The position numbers and the translations under genes were made by a program. The notes below the pieces were generated by a model. It saw only the letters and a list, made by a program, of their open reading frames with translations. It did no database searches and was not told the DNA's origin. Positions 43,858 through 52,365 of a stretch of DNA of 64,000 nucleotides are shown piece by piece. The stretch is from CAYNRG01 sp964399545. GTDB taxonomy: Bacteria; Bacillota_I; Bacilli_A; Erysipelotrichales; Erysipelotrichaceae. Location: assembly GCA_964399545.1 (NCBI GenBank), contig CAYNRG010000001.1, positions 310,001-374,000 of the forward strand, read 5' to 3'. How positions within the stretch are numbered: the first letter of the stretch is position 1; each line of letters starts with the position of its first letter.

Positions 43858-43898
43858 AAAAAAAACCTCATTAACAGAAAGTTACTTCCGAAATGAGG
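43858..43898 (-). terminator. Intrinsic terminator after the YitT gene
   Basis: CCTCATT (43866-43872) pairs with AATGAGG (43892-43898), with further pairing inside; eight T follow on the minus strand. It separates the YitT gene from the type VII operon. Confidence 0.85.
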
Positions 43899-43916
43899 AT
43901 CTTTTTCATTCGTGAT

Positions 43917-44777
43917 TTAATCCAGAGGTTTTTGGTAATAATTACCTACAATTCGTTCACTGGTTGAGATTGAAATAAAAGCTCTTGCATCTACTTTTTT
44001 TATCGCATTCAAAACATCATGGAGCTCATATGCATTGATAACCATAAAAAGTAAAGAACGTGATTGATGAGTATACACACCCTCTCCATCAAATCGAGTG
44101 ATTCCATGTCGACAAACATCTAAAATCGCTTGACTCACGGTTTCAGGATGTGCTGTTATAATATTTAAAGTTTTCAGCTTATAGCGATGATGTAATGCAC
44201 TAATAATCTGTGTGTTTCCAAACTGATAAATAATGGAATAAAATGCTTTATCCCATCCAAAAATCATTCCTGATATCACAATAATACAGGTGTTAAACAA
44301 GAATACATAGTTCCATGTCGAATGATTATATCGGTTTGCAACATAAATAGCTATGAAGTCGACTCCTCCACTGCTTGCGTTATTCCTCAGTGCTAAGGCC
44401 ACTGCCAACCCACTAATAGTTCCACCAAAAACAGCTAATAAAAGAGGATCAACAGTTAATGGTTGAATTGGCATAATCCAAGTGAAAAAACTTGTTAATG
44501 TGAACCACAAAATTGAATAACAAGCAAACATTTTACCAACATATTTAAACACGAAGATTGTCGTCACTACATTAAGAATCATATAAATTAAGCTGAAACT
44601 TACTGAAATTCCAGCCACATCAAAAAGCCGAGTAACTAACATTGAAATCCCAGCAAAACCACCTGGAAATAAATCAGCAACTTCAACAAATGAATTGATT
44701 GCATAAGAATACATCAAAGAGGATATAATAACAATCCCTATAATTCTAATCGATATTTTATTCTTCACCATCTTCAT
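43917..44777 (-). CDS. YitT family membrane protein
   Basis: A 286-residue membrane protein with five or six hydrophobic segments (DUF161 type) including the motif NNASSGGVDFIAIYV, then a soluble C-terminal DUF2179 domain (LNIITAHPETVSQAILD, GVYTHQSRSLL). Function in the family is poorly known. Several in-frame starts exist (TTG 44792, ATG 44789, 44777, 44771); GGGAG five bases upstream favours 44777. The start overlaps the end of rmuC by about 20 bases. Confidence 0.85.
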   Translation of the reverse strand: MKMVKNKISIRIIGIVIISSLMYSYAINSFVEVADLFPGGFAGISMLVTRLFDVAGISVSFSLIYMILNVVTTIFVFKYVGKMFACYSILWFTLTSFFTWIMPIQPLTVDPLLLAVFGGTISGLAVALALRNNASSGGVDFIAIYVANRYNHSTWNYVFLFNTCIIVISGMIFGWDKAFYSIIYQFGNTQIISALHHRYKLKTLNIITAHPETVSQAILDVCRHGITRFDGEGVYTHQSRSLLFMVINAYELHDVLNAIKKVDARAFISISTSERIVGNYYQKPLD

Positions 44778-45909
44778 CCTGACTCCCATCAATCTCCATA
44801 TTATGAGCTTCCAATTTCACTGCTTCAATTTGTTTGAATCGCTTCATTATTTTATCTGAAGTTATATGTACATTTTGAATATCTTTATATGTTTTATCAA
44901 AGTCTTTTGAAACGGTATTAAAGCGAGTGTTATATCGTTCAAATTCCTTTGATAGTTTTACAAATTCTTCTTGAATTTCCAAAACACGATCATTTCTTTC
45001 CTGTCCTAAATAAATCGCTTTAATCGCTGTAATATAGGCCATTAGCGTAGTTGGAGAAACCAAATAGACCTTCGAGCTATAAGATAATTGTATAACTTCA
45101 TCAAAATGTCCATATATTTCAGCAAAAACTGCCTCTGCTGGAATAAACATATAGGCTATCTCTGCCGTTTCTCCTGGAATAATATATTTTTCCGAAATAT
45201 CCTTAATATGTTTAATAACATCTCTTTTAAATTGATTCCTAGCACGAGACTCTTCTTCTGAATTTGAAGAAGCATCCATAATTCTATTATAATTCTCTAA
45301 AGGAAATTTTGAGTCAATAATAATCGTTCCTAGTGGTTCTGGTGCAAAGAGTGCACAATCTCCTATTGATCCATTGGAGAGCTTATACTGCTTAGAAAAT
45401 CGCTTTTCATTATTTCCAAAAACACTTTCTAAAATGGAATACAACTCTACTTCTCCCCAAGTTCCTCTTGTTTTTTTATCCGTTAAAACATTTTGTAGAG
45501 TGGTAATGTTTGTTGAAAGAGATTTCAAATTTTCTTGTGTTTGATTAATTTTAGCCATTTGTTCTAAAACACCAGAAAATGCTTTATTTGTTTTCTCAAA
45601 TCCTTCTAGCAAACTTTCATTTACCTTTTTTTCAATGCTGACTAACCGATTTACGGTCGTTTCATTCAGTTGATTTAAGTCACCTTTTACAGAACTAGTC
45701 ATCATTGTTTGAAACTGATTAAACTCTGTCTGTATTTGTTGTTTTAACTGCAAAATATCTTGATTACTCTCCTTGTTAGCCTGGTATAATCCTTCTTTAA
45801 AAATAAGTTGCTGCTTCATCATTGTGCGATTAACTAATAACACTAAAATCAACCCTATCACGATAAATAGAATTACCATGATTATTAAAAAAACCATTTC
45901 TTTATCCAT
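44758..45909 (-). CDS. rmuC: RmuC family DNA recombination protein
   Basis: RmuC limits rearrangements at inverted repeats and is a PD-(D/E)XK-like nuclease relative. The 383-residue protein has an N-terminal membrane anchor (about 5-27), a coiled coil (about 40-135), and the RmuC domain with TRGTWGEVELYSILE, IIDSKFPLENYNR and YMFIPAEAVFAEIY. AAGGTGG precedes the ATG. It overlaps the YitT gene and has a likely promoter within the end of comK. Confidence 0.9.
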   Translation of the reverse strand: MDKEMVFLIIMVILFIVIGLILVLLVNRTMMKQQLIFKEGLYQANKESNQDILQLKQQIQTEFNQFQTMMTSSVKGDLNQLNETTVNRLVSIEKKVNESLLEGFEKTNKAFSGVLEQMAKINQTQENLKSLSTNITTLQNVLTDKKTRGTWGEVELYSILESVFGNNEKRFSKQYKLSNGSIGDCALFAPEPLGTIIIDSKFPLENYNRIMDASSNSEEESRARNQFKRDVIKHIKDISEKYIIPGETAEIAYMFIPAEAVFAEIYGHFDEVIQLSYSSKVYLVSPTTLMAYITAIKAIYLGQERNDRVLEIQEEFVKLSKEFERYNTRFNTVSKDFDKTYKDIQNVHITSDKIMKRFKQIEAVKLEAHNMEIDGSQDEDGEE

Positions 45910-45929
45910 AATCTTACCACCTTCAGATT

Positions 45930-45938
45930 ATTATACCA
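45930..45938 (-). promoter_or_regulatory. Promoter of rmuC
   Basis: Extended -10 TGGTATAAT on the minus strand about 21 bases before the rmuC start, next to the comK stop; -35 poor. Confidence 0.6.
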
Positions 45939-45940
45939 CA

Positions 45941-46402
45941 TTACTCTATTTCTAAAAGAATAAATTTACGATTTATTAACTTCATTTTCTTCAAAAAAAC
46001 TTCGGCACGTTTTCTTTGCTTTTTTATAATCCTCGCATCAATAGACAGATGATAAATTGTTCCGTCTGTCATTTGAAGCATTGTTAGTTTTTCATCGTTG
46101 GAAGAAATCTTCAAAAGATATTTATATTGAATAAAAAAGCAATCTTCAGAAGAATAAGAAGCAGTTGGCAGAAACAAAATAGCATCCTTTTCAGAAACTA
46201 AAATCGGAGGTTTCTGAACAATTTTTGTTAAATATCTTGCGCTTTTTAACCGTCCATCTAGAGTAGCTCCATGATTTAAACACCACTCTTCTAATAAACG
46301 GCTGGGTTTGTTCATCATTTTCCCAACACACTTCCCTTTAAAAAAGAAAAGAGTTTCTTTCTCCTCAGCATTATAATAAAAAAAATGACAATATCGGTAC
46401 AT
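45941..46402 (-). CDS. comK: ComK-like competence transcription factor
   Basis: A 153-residue protein aligning with the centre of Bacillus ComK: WCLNHGATLDGRLKSARYL and TKIVQKPPILVS correspond to the Bacillus stretches around SYAGRKAG and KISHKPPIMV, followed by ILFLPTASYSSEDCFFIQY matching the LFPT...W segment. ComK is the activator of competence and DNA uptake genes. It is shorter than the roughly 190 residues of Bacillus ComK, mainly at the C-terminus. AAGGGGATG is 10 bases before the ATG. comEA and comEC, expected targets, are in the same window. A tandem 11-bp repeat lies just upstream. Target genes and activity are inferred. Confidence 0.8.
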   Translation of the reverse strand: MYRYCHFFYYNAEEKETLFFFKGKCVGKMMNKPSRLLEEWCLNHGATLDGRLKSARYLTKIVQKPPILVSEKDAILFLPTASYSSEDCFFIQYKYLLKISSNDEKLTMLQMTDGTIYHLSIDARIIKKQRKRAEVFLKKMKLINRKFILLEIE

Positions 46403-46449
46403 AACTAGTTCATCCCCTTCAACTTTATCTTACACAAATTGTCTTATTT

Positions 46450-46471
46450 TTTTTCCTAAATTTTTCCTAAA
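46450..46471. repeat. Tandem 11-bp direct repeat upstream of comK
   Basis: Two perfect head-to-tail copies of TTTTTCCTAAA (46450-46460 and 46461-46471), one helical turn apart, lie 48 bases before the comK start and next to the RidA terminator. They could be a regulator site; nothing shows which. Confidence 0.6.
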
Positions 46472-46509
46472 TTAATTAAAAAGCTCGTTGAAAGAATTTC
46501 CAACGAGCT
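46472..46509 (-). terminator. Intrinsic terminator after the RidA gene
   Basis: AGCTCGTTG (46482-46490) pairs perfectly with CAACGAGCT (46501-46509); the minus strand continues into five T and an AT-rich tail. Confidence 0.9.
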
Positions 46510-46515
46510 CCTATA

Positions 46516-47028
46516 CTATTCTTGACACCCGCAAGAGTCAGAATTTCCATTGCTACAGCATCCAGAGTCACTGCTATCATTGCCGCAGCCTCCTCCACAA
46601 CCATTACATCCTTCTTGTTGAGCAGCCATCTGTTGCTCATACACTAGAGTATCAATCACTATACACTCAATTTCAACCTTTACCCCTTTTGGTAATGCGG
46701 CTACTTGAACAGTTGAGCGTGCAGGATATGGTTCTGAAAAACATGAAGCATAGATTTTATTCATTTCATCAAATTCTGATAAGTCTGTCATAAATACAGT
46801 TGTTTTCAAAATATGTCTGCATTCCAAATTCATTTCTGCAAGAACAGCTTCAATATTCTTCAAAACTTGAGCTGTTTGTTCCTGAATTGTTGTTCCTACA
46901 ACTTCACCAGTTTCTGGGTTTAACGGAATTTGTCCAGATAAATAAACGAAATCACCTAATTTGACAGCTTGTGAATATGGCCCTAATGCTTTTGGCGCAT
47001 TAGGCGATGAAAAAGATTGAGTAAACAT
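46516..47028 (-). CDS. ridA: RidA family deaminase with cysteine-rich C-terminal tail
   Basis: RidA hydrolyses reactive enamine/imine intermediates. Residues 1-125 are a complete RidA domain: APKALGPYSQAVKLGDFVYLSGQIPLNP, and YPARSTVQVAALPKGVKVEIE with the conserved Arg. Residues about 139-170 add a Gly/Ser/Asp tail with seven cysteines (GCNGCGGGCG, SGCCSNG, SCGC), absent from ordinary RidA and metal-binding in appearance. The frame is continuous, and the tail ends directly before the terminator. GGAGG precedes the ATG. Confidence 0.9.
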   Translation of the reverse strand: MFTQSFSSPNAPKALGPYSQAVKLGDFVYLSGQIPLNPETGEVVGTTIQEQTAQVLKNIEAVLAEMNLECRHILKTTVFMTDLSEFDEMNKIYASCFSEPYPARSTVQVAALPKGVKVEIECIVIDTLVYEQQMAAQQEGCNGCGGGCGNDSSDSGCCSNGNSDSCGCQE

Positions 47029-47040
47029 ATAAATCCTCCT

Positions 47041-47214
47041 TTAATAAAAGTTTGACTTTAAATCATCATTGTCAGATTGATAATATTCTGATTCTAATTT
47101 TTTCATTCGATGCTCATGGTGTTTAACAAAAACTCGATACGTTAAATATAACCCATAAACAATTATCATTAACAAAACCGCAAATGACATGAAATCATTA
47201 ATATTCTCAATCAT
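47041..47214 (-). CDS. Small single-span membrane protein
   Basis: A 57-residue protein with one hydrophobic helix (about 9-28), then a basic and acidic cytoplasmic-type tail. I do not recognise it. A GTG at 47223 lies in the ribosome binding site AGAGGTG; the ATG at 47214 is taken. A good promoter lies upstream, and RidA begins 12 bases later, so the two are co-transcribed. Confidence 0.6.
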   Translation of the reverse strand: MIENINDFMSFAVLLMIIVYGLYLTYRVFVKHHEHRMKKLESEYYQSDNDDLKSNFY

Positions 47215-47239
47215 TAAAGTCACCTCTTTCTCCTATATA

Positions 47240-47268
47240 ATTATAATCAATAACGATAACTTTGTCTA
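47240..47268 (-). promoter_or_regulatory. Promoter of the small membrane protein and RidA
   Basis: On the minus strand TAGACA (47268-47263), 17-base spacer and TATAAT (47245-47240), about 25 bases before the start codon, just after the trmL stop. Confidence 0.75.
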
Positions 47269-47277
47269 ATAGAATAA

Positions 47278-47793
47278 TCATGAGTCTACATCTAACCAAT
47301 TTTCTCCTTTTAATACTTCAACTGGACTTAATCCCTCATAATTACGTTGACGATGAACTTCATAAACACATATTGCAACACAATTGGATAAATTTAAAGA
47401 GCGCGCAGTTGATATCATCGGAAGTCTTGCACAACAATTGCGATATTTCTTTAGAATAGATTTAGGAATACCTGTACTTTCTTTCCCAAAAATCAAATAA
47501 ATATCTTCTTCCATCGTTTTATAATCAAAAGCAGTTGGGCTCTTATCTCCATAGCGAGTAATGAAAATAAAATTTCCGTTGTTCTTCGAAATAAAGTCTT
47601 CCCAAGAGTTATATCTAATTAAATTAATATCCTCTCTATAATCCATCCCTGCTCGTTTTAAATGTTTTTCATCCAACTTAAATCCTAAAGGTTCAATTAA
47701 ATGTAACTGACAGTTCGCTGCCACACATGTGCGCATAATGTTCCCGGTGTTTTGTGGAATCTCGGGTTCGTATAAAACAACATTTATCTTCAT
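47278..47793 (-). CDS. trmL: tRNA (cytidine/uridine-34 2'-O) methyltransferase TrmL
   Basis: A SPOUT-fold methyltransferase that methylates the ribose of the wobble base in leucine tRNAs. The 171-residue protein shows LYEPEIPQNTGNIMRTC, the LIEPLGF segment, LIFGKESTGIP and SLNLSNCVAICVYE forming the trefoil knot. GAGGAGG precedes the start, which overlaps the preceding gene's stop. Confidence 0.94.
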   Translation of the reverse strand: MKINVVLYEPEIPQNTGNIMRTCVAANCQLHLIEPLGFKLDEKHLKRAGMDYREDINLIRYNSWEDFISKNNGNFIFITRYGDKSPTAFDYKTMEEDIYLIFGKESTGIPKSILKKYRNCCARLPMISTARSLNLSNCVAICVYEVHRQRNYEGLSPVEVLKGENWLDVDS

Positions 47794-48467
47794 TTTATCC
47801 TCCTCAATTTATATGCAAAGCCTATTACTATCGTACAGCTAATCACATAATAAATCGCAATATCAAAAACCATATCAAAGAAAAATTGGCTAGGAACAAG
47901 TTGAATTAATCGATCTGTCAAAGGGTTTAACAAAAATAAATCATTAGTAAAAAATACATAATGAAAATCTAGCCAAAAATTTTGAAAATCTAATAAAGCA
48001 TAAACCCCTAATGCAAACAAAACTCCCATCAAAGTATAAAAAACTTTAATAATTGCTGTGGAGAAAAGATAAGCTACTTCTTTTTTATAAAAATACCACC
48101 CAACGGCAAGACCTACCACGACAGCACCCCAACAAAGCCACTTTACCTTCATTGCATCAAGATAAAGTTTTTGAACATCCACCATATGATCTTTTTCTCG
48201 TTGATTAAACATTTCTACTTCATCGCTTCCAATAGTAACAATCATATCTAAGTTATCTCTTTTTCCTACAATATACTCCAATAGGCCTTCTGTTACCAAG
48301 CGAAGGTCTGTATCACTAATATTCAATTCTTCTGTATGATTTAATTTACTGTATTCTCTCCAATAAAAATTACGATTCATCACTCTTAAATCTAAAACAG
48401 TCAGAAAAAGAGCTATAAAAAAAGCTAAAGCAACAGGATAGAAAACAATTTTATAATTTTTTTTCAT
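47790..48467 (-). CDS. lit: Lit-like lipoprotein intramolecular transacylase (DUF1461/TIGR01906)
   Basis: A 225-residue membrane protein with four hydrophobic segments and the family pattern of DUF1461: an extracytoplasmic loop with REKDHMVDVQKL and a later FQNFWLDFHYVFFTNDLFLL carrying the conserved His near aromatic residues. Members studied in Enterococcus and Bacillus (Lit) move an acyl chain on lipoproteins to give the lyso form. Whether this copy is that enzyme is inferred from family. GGAG sits six bases before the ATG inside the end of rdgB. Confidence 0.78.
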   Translation of the reverse strand: MKKNYKIVFYPVALAFFIALFLTVLDLRVMNRNFYWREYSKLNHTEELNISDTDLRLVTEGLLEYIVGKRDNLDMIVTIGSDEVEMFNQREKDHMVDVQKLYLDAMKVKWLCWGAVVVGLAVGWYFYKKEVAYLFSTAIIKVFYTLMGVLFALGVYALLDFQNFWLDFHYVFFTNDLFLLNPLTDRLIQLVPSQFFFDMVFDIAIYYVISCTIVIGFAYKLRRIK

Positions 48468-49038
48468 TTAAGTACTCCATTAACTTTTGACAAGCTTTCG
48501 CTCGGTGAGATACTTTGTTTTTCTCTTTTTCTGTGACTTCCCCAAATGTTTTATTAAGAGGTGGATAGTGAAAAATTGGATCATAGCCAAAGCCATTTTC
48601 TCCGGTTATCTTTTCTGCAACTCGGCCTTCTGTTTCTCCACGGAAAAAAATAGTTTTCTCCCCATAAACAGCTAAGGCTACTACACATACAAAGCGGCAA
48701 GATCGATTATCAGTGCCTTCAATTTGATCTAAAATAGTTTGATTTTTAACTTTGTATGAAGTATCATACCCTAAATATCGTGCAGAATAAACTCCAGGTT
48801 TTTTATCCAATGCATCTACTTCAAATCCTGAATCATCTGAAATCCACGTTGTTTTAAATCGTTTTGATAAACTTTCTGCCTTTAGGACCGCATTTTCTTC
48901 AAATGTTTCCCCTGTTTCATCAATATCGATTACTTCTTCTAAATCTAGTAATGTTTTAATTTGATAACCTAACGGCTCTAGCATTGACTTATATTCGTCA
49001 ATTTTGTGCTTGTTTTGCGTTGCAATCCATAATTCCAT
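48451..49038 (-). CDS. rdgB: XTP/dITP diphosphatase (RdgB/HAM1)
   Basis: Removes deaminated purine nucleotides such as ITP and XTP from the pool. The 195-residue protein has IATQNKHKIDEYKSML, TFEENAVLKAESLSK, ISDDSGFEVDAL, PGVYSARYLG and GENGFGYDPIFHYP, with SHRAKA at the end, all standard. An upstream ATG at 49050 lacks spacing from its ribosome binding site; GGAG before 49038 decides. It overlaps the radical SAM gene by 41 bases. Confidence 0.95.
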   Translation of the reverse strand: MELWIATQNKHKIDEYKSMLEPLGYQIKTLLDLEEVIDIDETGETFEENAVLKAESLSKRFKTTWISDDSGFEVDALDKKPGVYSARYLGYDTSYKVKNQTILDQIEGTDNRSCRFVCVVALAVYGEKTIFFRGETEGRVAEKITGENGFGYDPIFHYPPLNKTFGEVTEKEKNKVSHRAKACQKLMEYLNEKKL

Positions 49039-50683
49039 AAGTTTCTCCATCCTTTTCTATCCAAAATTCTTGTGGTAGTTGCTGCATCTTCGAGTAAAGG
49101 AATAGCTGCAATAGAATTTTATTATTGAAATAACCCCACTCTAGTTTACCATATCGATATAAATCTTGCTCATTGAAAATTTTTTGTTCAATTAATTGCT
49201 CATAGACCTCTTTCCTAAGAGAATGATCCACATCTTGATCAAAAAGACGCTTAGGTTTTTGTTTAAATAATCGATAATAATCAGAAGAAAAGAGAGCTCT
49301 TCTTTCTTCTTCTGTTAAAGGGCAATCCACGTCTTGAAGACTTTCTATTAAGAACAAAAACATATCTCTAGTCTGAATTTGCGAAGAAAATTGCTGCATC
49401 TTTCGTCCTGTTTCTTTTAAAATTTCAAAAACATCTACATCTTTATCAAAGAGAGTTTTCAAAATATTTCTACATCTTCCCGAATTATAAAGTTTTTCTG
49501 TTGCTTGGTAAAGCCATTCTATTTCTTTAATGTCCTTTTCAGAAAGCCAATTTGTTTTTTTTATTTCATAAGGTGCTTCCAAATTAAATTCTATACCAAA
49601 TTTTATAGCTTGACGTCTCAACGCTGTTCCTTTTAATAATTTTAAAATCCCTACCTGAATTTCATCAGAAAAACAAGAAAATAACTCTACATAGGAGTTC
49701 TTAAAGGAAGACAAATCTTCATAGGGAAGCCCTGCAATCAAATCTACATGTAAATGGTGACCTACTCGATTTAATTTCATCACCACTTCTTTTAACTTTT
49801 CAAGGTCTTGGTCTCGGCAAACAGCTCTTAATGATTCTTTGTTAAATGACTGTACTCCTACTTCAAAACGAAATCGTTCTTGGTTTCCTTCCTCAAAAAA
49901 AGATAATAATTCTTCTGAAATACAATCAGCTACAACTTCTACTTGAAAGCTATACTCGACATCTAAATTAGCTATAGATTTAGCTATCTTCAAGGCTCGA
50001 TTTGGATTAACATTAAATGTTCGATCTAAAAATTTGACTTGCTTACACGATTTCTTAGATAAACGCTGGAGTGTTTCTAAAACATAATTTTCTGAAAAAA
50101 AACGAACATCATTATCGCAAGAAGATAAGCAATAACTGCAATGATAAGGACATCCTCTACTGGTTTCTATGTAACAATAGCGATTTTTTGATATTTCTTG
50201 ATCCATCTCTAAGAAGTATGGAGATTCAAACTGTTCTAGCCAAGATAAGTCTACTTTTGCATATTGAACATCTGATTGTCTTTCTTTAGACAAATAGCCA
50301 TCTACTATTTTTCTTTGATGGCATATTTCCCAAAATCCTTTCTCACCCTCTCCACGCAAAACACATTCAATCGGTAAATCCAACCAAGAATTAGCATCAA
50401 AAGAAACTTCTGGACCTCCTAAAATAATCCGTACATTAGGCAAAAGTTTTTTAATTTTCAAAATCCATTCTTTAGTTTCTTCACTATTCCAAATGTAGAC
50501 AGAGATTCCGATTACATCCGGAGACTCTTGAGCTATTTTTTGCGCACAAACCTCTAGGTTATCTTTAACTGTAAACTCATAAATCATTACATCATCATTT
50601 GGATTTCGTGTAACATAGAGCCATCTTAGAGCTAAATTAGTATGTATGTATTTTGCATTTAATGTTGTAAGTAAAATCTTCAT
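48998..50683 (-). CDS. B12-binding domain radical SAM protein (DUF4080 type)
   Basis: The N-terminal half has the cobalamin-binding fold (MKILLTTLNAKYIHTNLALR, IGISVYIWN, ILGGPEVSF), although I do not see the DxHxxG motif that would hold B12. The radical SAM core follows with SRGCPYHCSYCLSSC and a long C-terminal domain of the DUF4080 kind. Function unknown. Length 561 residues from the ATG at 50683, chosen over the frame start at 50734 because AAGGTG precedes it. Followed by rdgB. Confidence 0.85.
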   Translation of the reverse strand: MKILLTTLNAKYIHTNLALRWLYVTRNPNDDVMIYEFTVKDNLEVCAQKIAQESPDVIGISVYIWNSEETKEWILKIKKLLPNVRIILGGPEVSFDANSWLDLPIECVLRGEGEKGFWEICHQRKIVDGYLSKERQSDVQYAKVDLSWLEQFESPYFLEMDQEISKNRYCYIETSRGCPYHCSYCLSSCDNDVRFFSENYVLETLQRLSKKSCKQVKFLDRTFNVNPNRALKIAKSIANLDVEYSFQVEVVADCISEELLSFFEEGNQERFRFEVGVQSFNKESLRAVCRDQDLEKLKEVVMKLNRVGHHLHVDLIAGLPYEDLSSFKNSYVELFSCFSDEIQVGILKLLKGTALRRQAIKFGIEFNLEAPYEIKKTNWLSEKDIKEIEWLYQATEKLYNSGRCRNILKTLFDKDVDVFEILKETGRKMQQFSSQIQTRDMFLFLIESLQDVDCPLTEEERRALFSSDYYRLFKQKPKRLFDQDVDHSLRKEVYEQLIEQKIFNEQDLYRYGKLEWGYFNNKILLQLFLYSKMQQLPQEFWIEKDGETYGIMDCNAKQAQN

Positions 50684-50702
50684 AAAATCACCTTCTTTGT
50701 GT

Positions 50703-50711
50703 ATTATATCA
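50703..50711 (-). promoter_or_regulatory. Promoter of the B12-type radical SAM operon
   Basis: Extended -10 TGATATAAT on the minus strand about 20 bases before the start; no good -35. It probably drives radical SAM, rdgB, lit and trmL. Confidence 0.55.
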
Positions 50712-50802
50712 TTTTTCAAACTAAAAAGATGCATATTTAACTAATGTAGCCTATCCCTTAAGGAATGTTAGCTATACTATCCTTTTATTCTAAAAATGTA
50801 AA

Positions 50803-50831
50803 TTGTAAAAATTAATAAATTATCGTATAAT
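50803..50831 (+). promoter_or_regulatory. Promoter of gltX
   Basis: TTGTAA (50803-50808), 17-base spacer, TATAAT (50826-50831), 26 bases before the start codon. No T-box is present. Confidence 0.75.
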
Positions 50832-50857
50832 AAAGATTACGAAAAAGAGGTAATAGT

Positions 50858-52312
50858 ATGAAAAAAATTAGAACACGTTTTGCCCCTAGCCCTACTGGCT
50901 ATATGCATATTGGAAACTTGAGAACTGCCCTTTATGAATACCTAATTGCAAAGAAAGATGGTGGAGACTTTTTGCTTCGGATTGAAGACACCGATCAAGA
51001 CCGCCTTGTAGAAGGTGCAACAGATATCATCTATGATACTTTAAAGCAATGTCGTTTATTCCACGATGAAGGTCCTGATATTGGTGGAGAATTTGGACCC
51101 TATGTCCAATCTGAGCGAATGAAGTCTGGAGTCTATAAAGAATATGCTGAACAATTAATTCAGCTTGATGGAGCTCACTACTGTTTCTGTAAAGATAGTG
51201 ATATCCAAAGCCAACGTGAAGTTGCTGTCGCTCGTGGAGTTTCTTTTAAATTTGATGATCCTTGTAAACACCTTTCTAAAGAAGAAAGTAAAACTCGTGT
51301 TTTAAATGGAGAATCTTATGTTATTCGCCAAAATATCAACCCTGTTGGAACTACATCTTTTACTGATGAAGTTTATGGAACAATCACTGTTGAAAACAGT
51401 ACTTTAGATGAAAGTATTTTGTTGAAATCCGATGGATTTCCAACTTATAACTTTGCTAATATTATTGATGATCACCTCATGAATATCACTCACGTTGTAC
51501 GTGGAAATGAGTATTTATCATCAACACCGAAGTACAACCTTATTTATCAATCATTCGGTTGGGAAATTCCTACCTATGTCCATTGCCCTCCTGTAATGAA
51601 AGATGAACATCAAAAACTATCTAAAAGAAATGGTGATGCTTCCTTTCAAGATTTAATTGCTAAAGGATATTTACCAGAGGCAGTGGTCAATTATATTGCG
51701 CTTCTGGGATGGGCTCCTGAAACTGATCAAGAAATCTATACTTTGGATGAACTAACGCAAGCTTTCAATGTTCATCGCATAGGCACATCTGGAGCTATTT
51801 TTGATATTGATAAACTGACATGGCTAAATGGACTATATTTAAGAAAAATGGATTTAAAGAGTTATTATGATTTAATTAAACCTATTCTAGAAACTTCGGT
51901 TTCTGATTCCTATAATCATAAGGATATTGCTAAAATTCTTCAACAACGGGTCAATATTATTTCTGAAATCCCTGAAATGATTGATTTCTTCGATAACTAC
52001 CCATCATTTTCAAATGATTTGTATATAAATAAAAAAATGAAAACTACTCCTGAGATTGCGCTTCAATCCTTGATAGCTACGAAAAATCTCGTAGAAGCTA
52101 TATCTTCTTGGGAGGAAACTATCATTCATGATCAAATGATGAATCTTGCACAAGTTTTAGAGATTAAAAATGGACAGCTTTTATTCCCTGTTCGAATCGC
52201 CTTATCAGGAAAACAATTTACTCCAGGCGGAGGAATAGAAATTGCATATATTCTTGGAAAGGAAGAAACTCTTCGTCGATTATCTTTAGCTATCGATGAA
52301 TTAGAAAAATAA
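50858..52312 (+). CDS. gltX: Glutamyl-tRNA synthetase
   Basis: Class I synthetase with HIGH-type motif APSPTGYMHIGNLRTALY and KMSKS-type motif HQKLSKRNGDAS. The 484-residue length fits the bacterial enzyme; the C-terminal helical anticodon-binding domain is present. AGAGG precedes the ATG. Whether it discriminates against tRNA-Gln cannot be read by eye. It ends in a terminator and is followed by a FemX-like gene. Confidence 0.96.
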   Translation: MKKIRTRFAPSPTGYMHIGNLRTALYEYLIAKKDGGDFLLRIEDTDQDRLVEGATDIIYDTLKQCRLFHDEGPDIGGEFGPYVQSERMKSGVYKEYAEQLIQLDGAHYCFCKDSDIQSQREVAVARGVSFKFDDPCKHLSKEESKTRVLNGESYVIRQNINPVGTTSFTDEVYGTITVENSTLDESILLKSDGFPTYNFANIIDDHLMNITHVVRGNEYLSSTPKYNLIYQSFGWEIPTYVHCPPVMKDEHQKLSKRNGDASFQDLIAKGYLPEAVVNYIALLGWAPETDQEIYTLDELTQAFNVHRIGTSGAIFDIDKLTWLNGLYLRKMDLKSYYDLIKPILETSVSDSYNHKDIAKILQQRVNIISEIPEMIDFFDNYPSFSNDLYINKKMKTTPEIALQSLIATKNLVEAISSWEETIIHDQMMNLAQVLEIKNGQLLFPVRIALSGKQFTPGGGIEIAYILGKEETLRRLSLAIDELEK

Positions 52313-52335
52313 AAAGGTAGCTTCTGCCTTTTTTT
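52311..52335 (+). terminator. Intrinsic terminator after gltX
   Basis: AAAAAGG (52311-52317) pairs with CCTTTTT (52327-52333) around a 9-base loop, ending in T. The stem is A-T rich, so some read-through to the next gene is possible. Confidence 0.7.
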
Positions 52336-52365
52336 AAAACTATGGAAAGAAAAGGATGATTTCAC

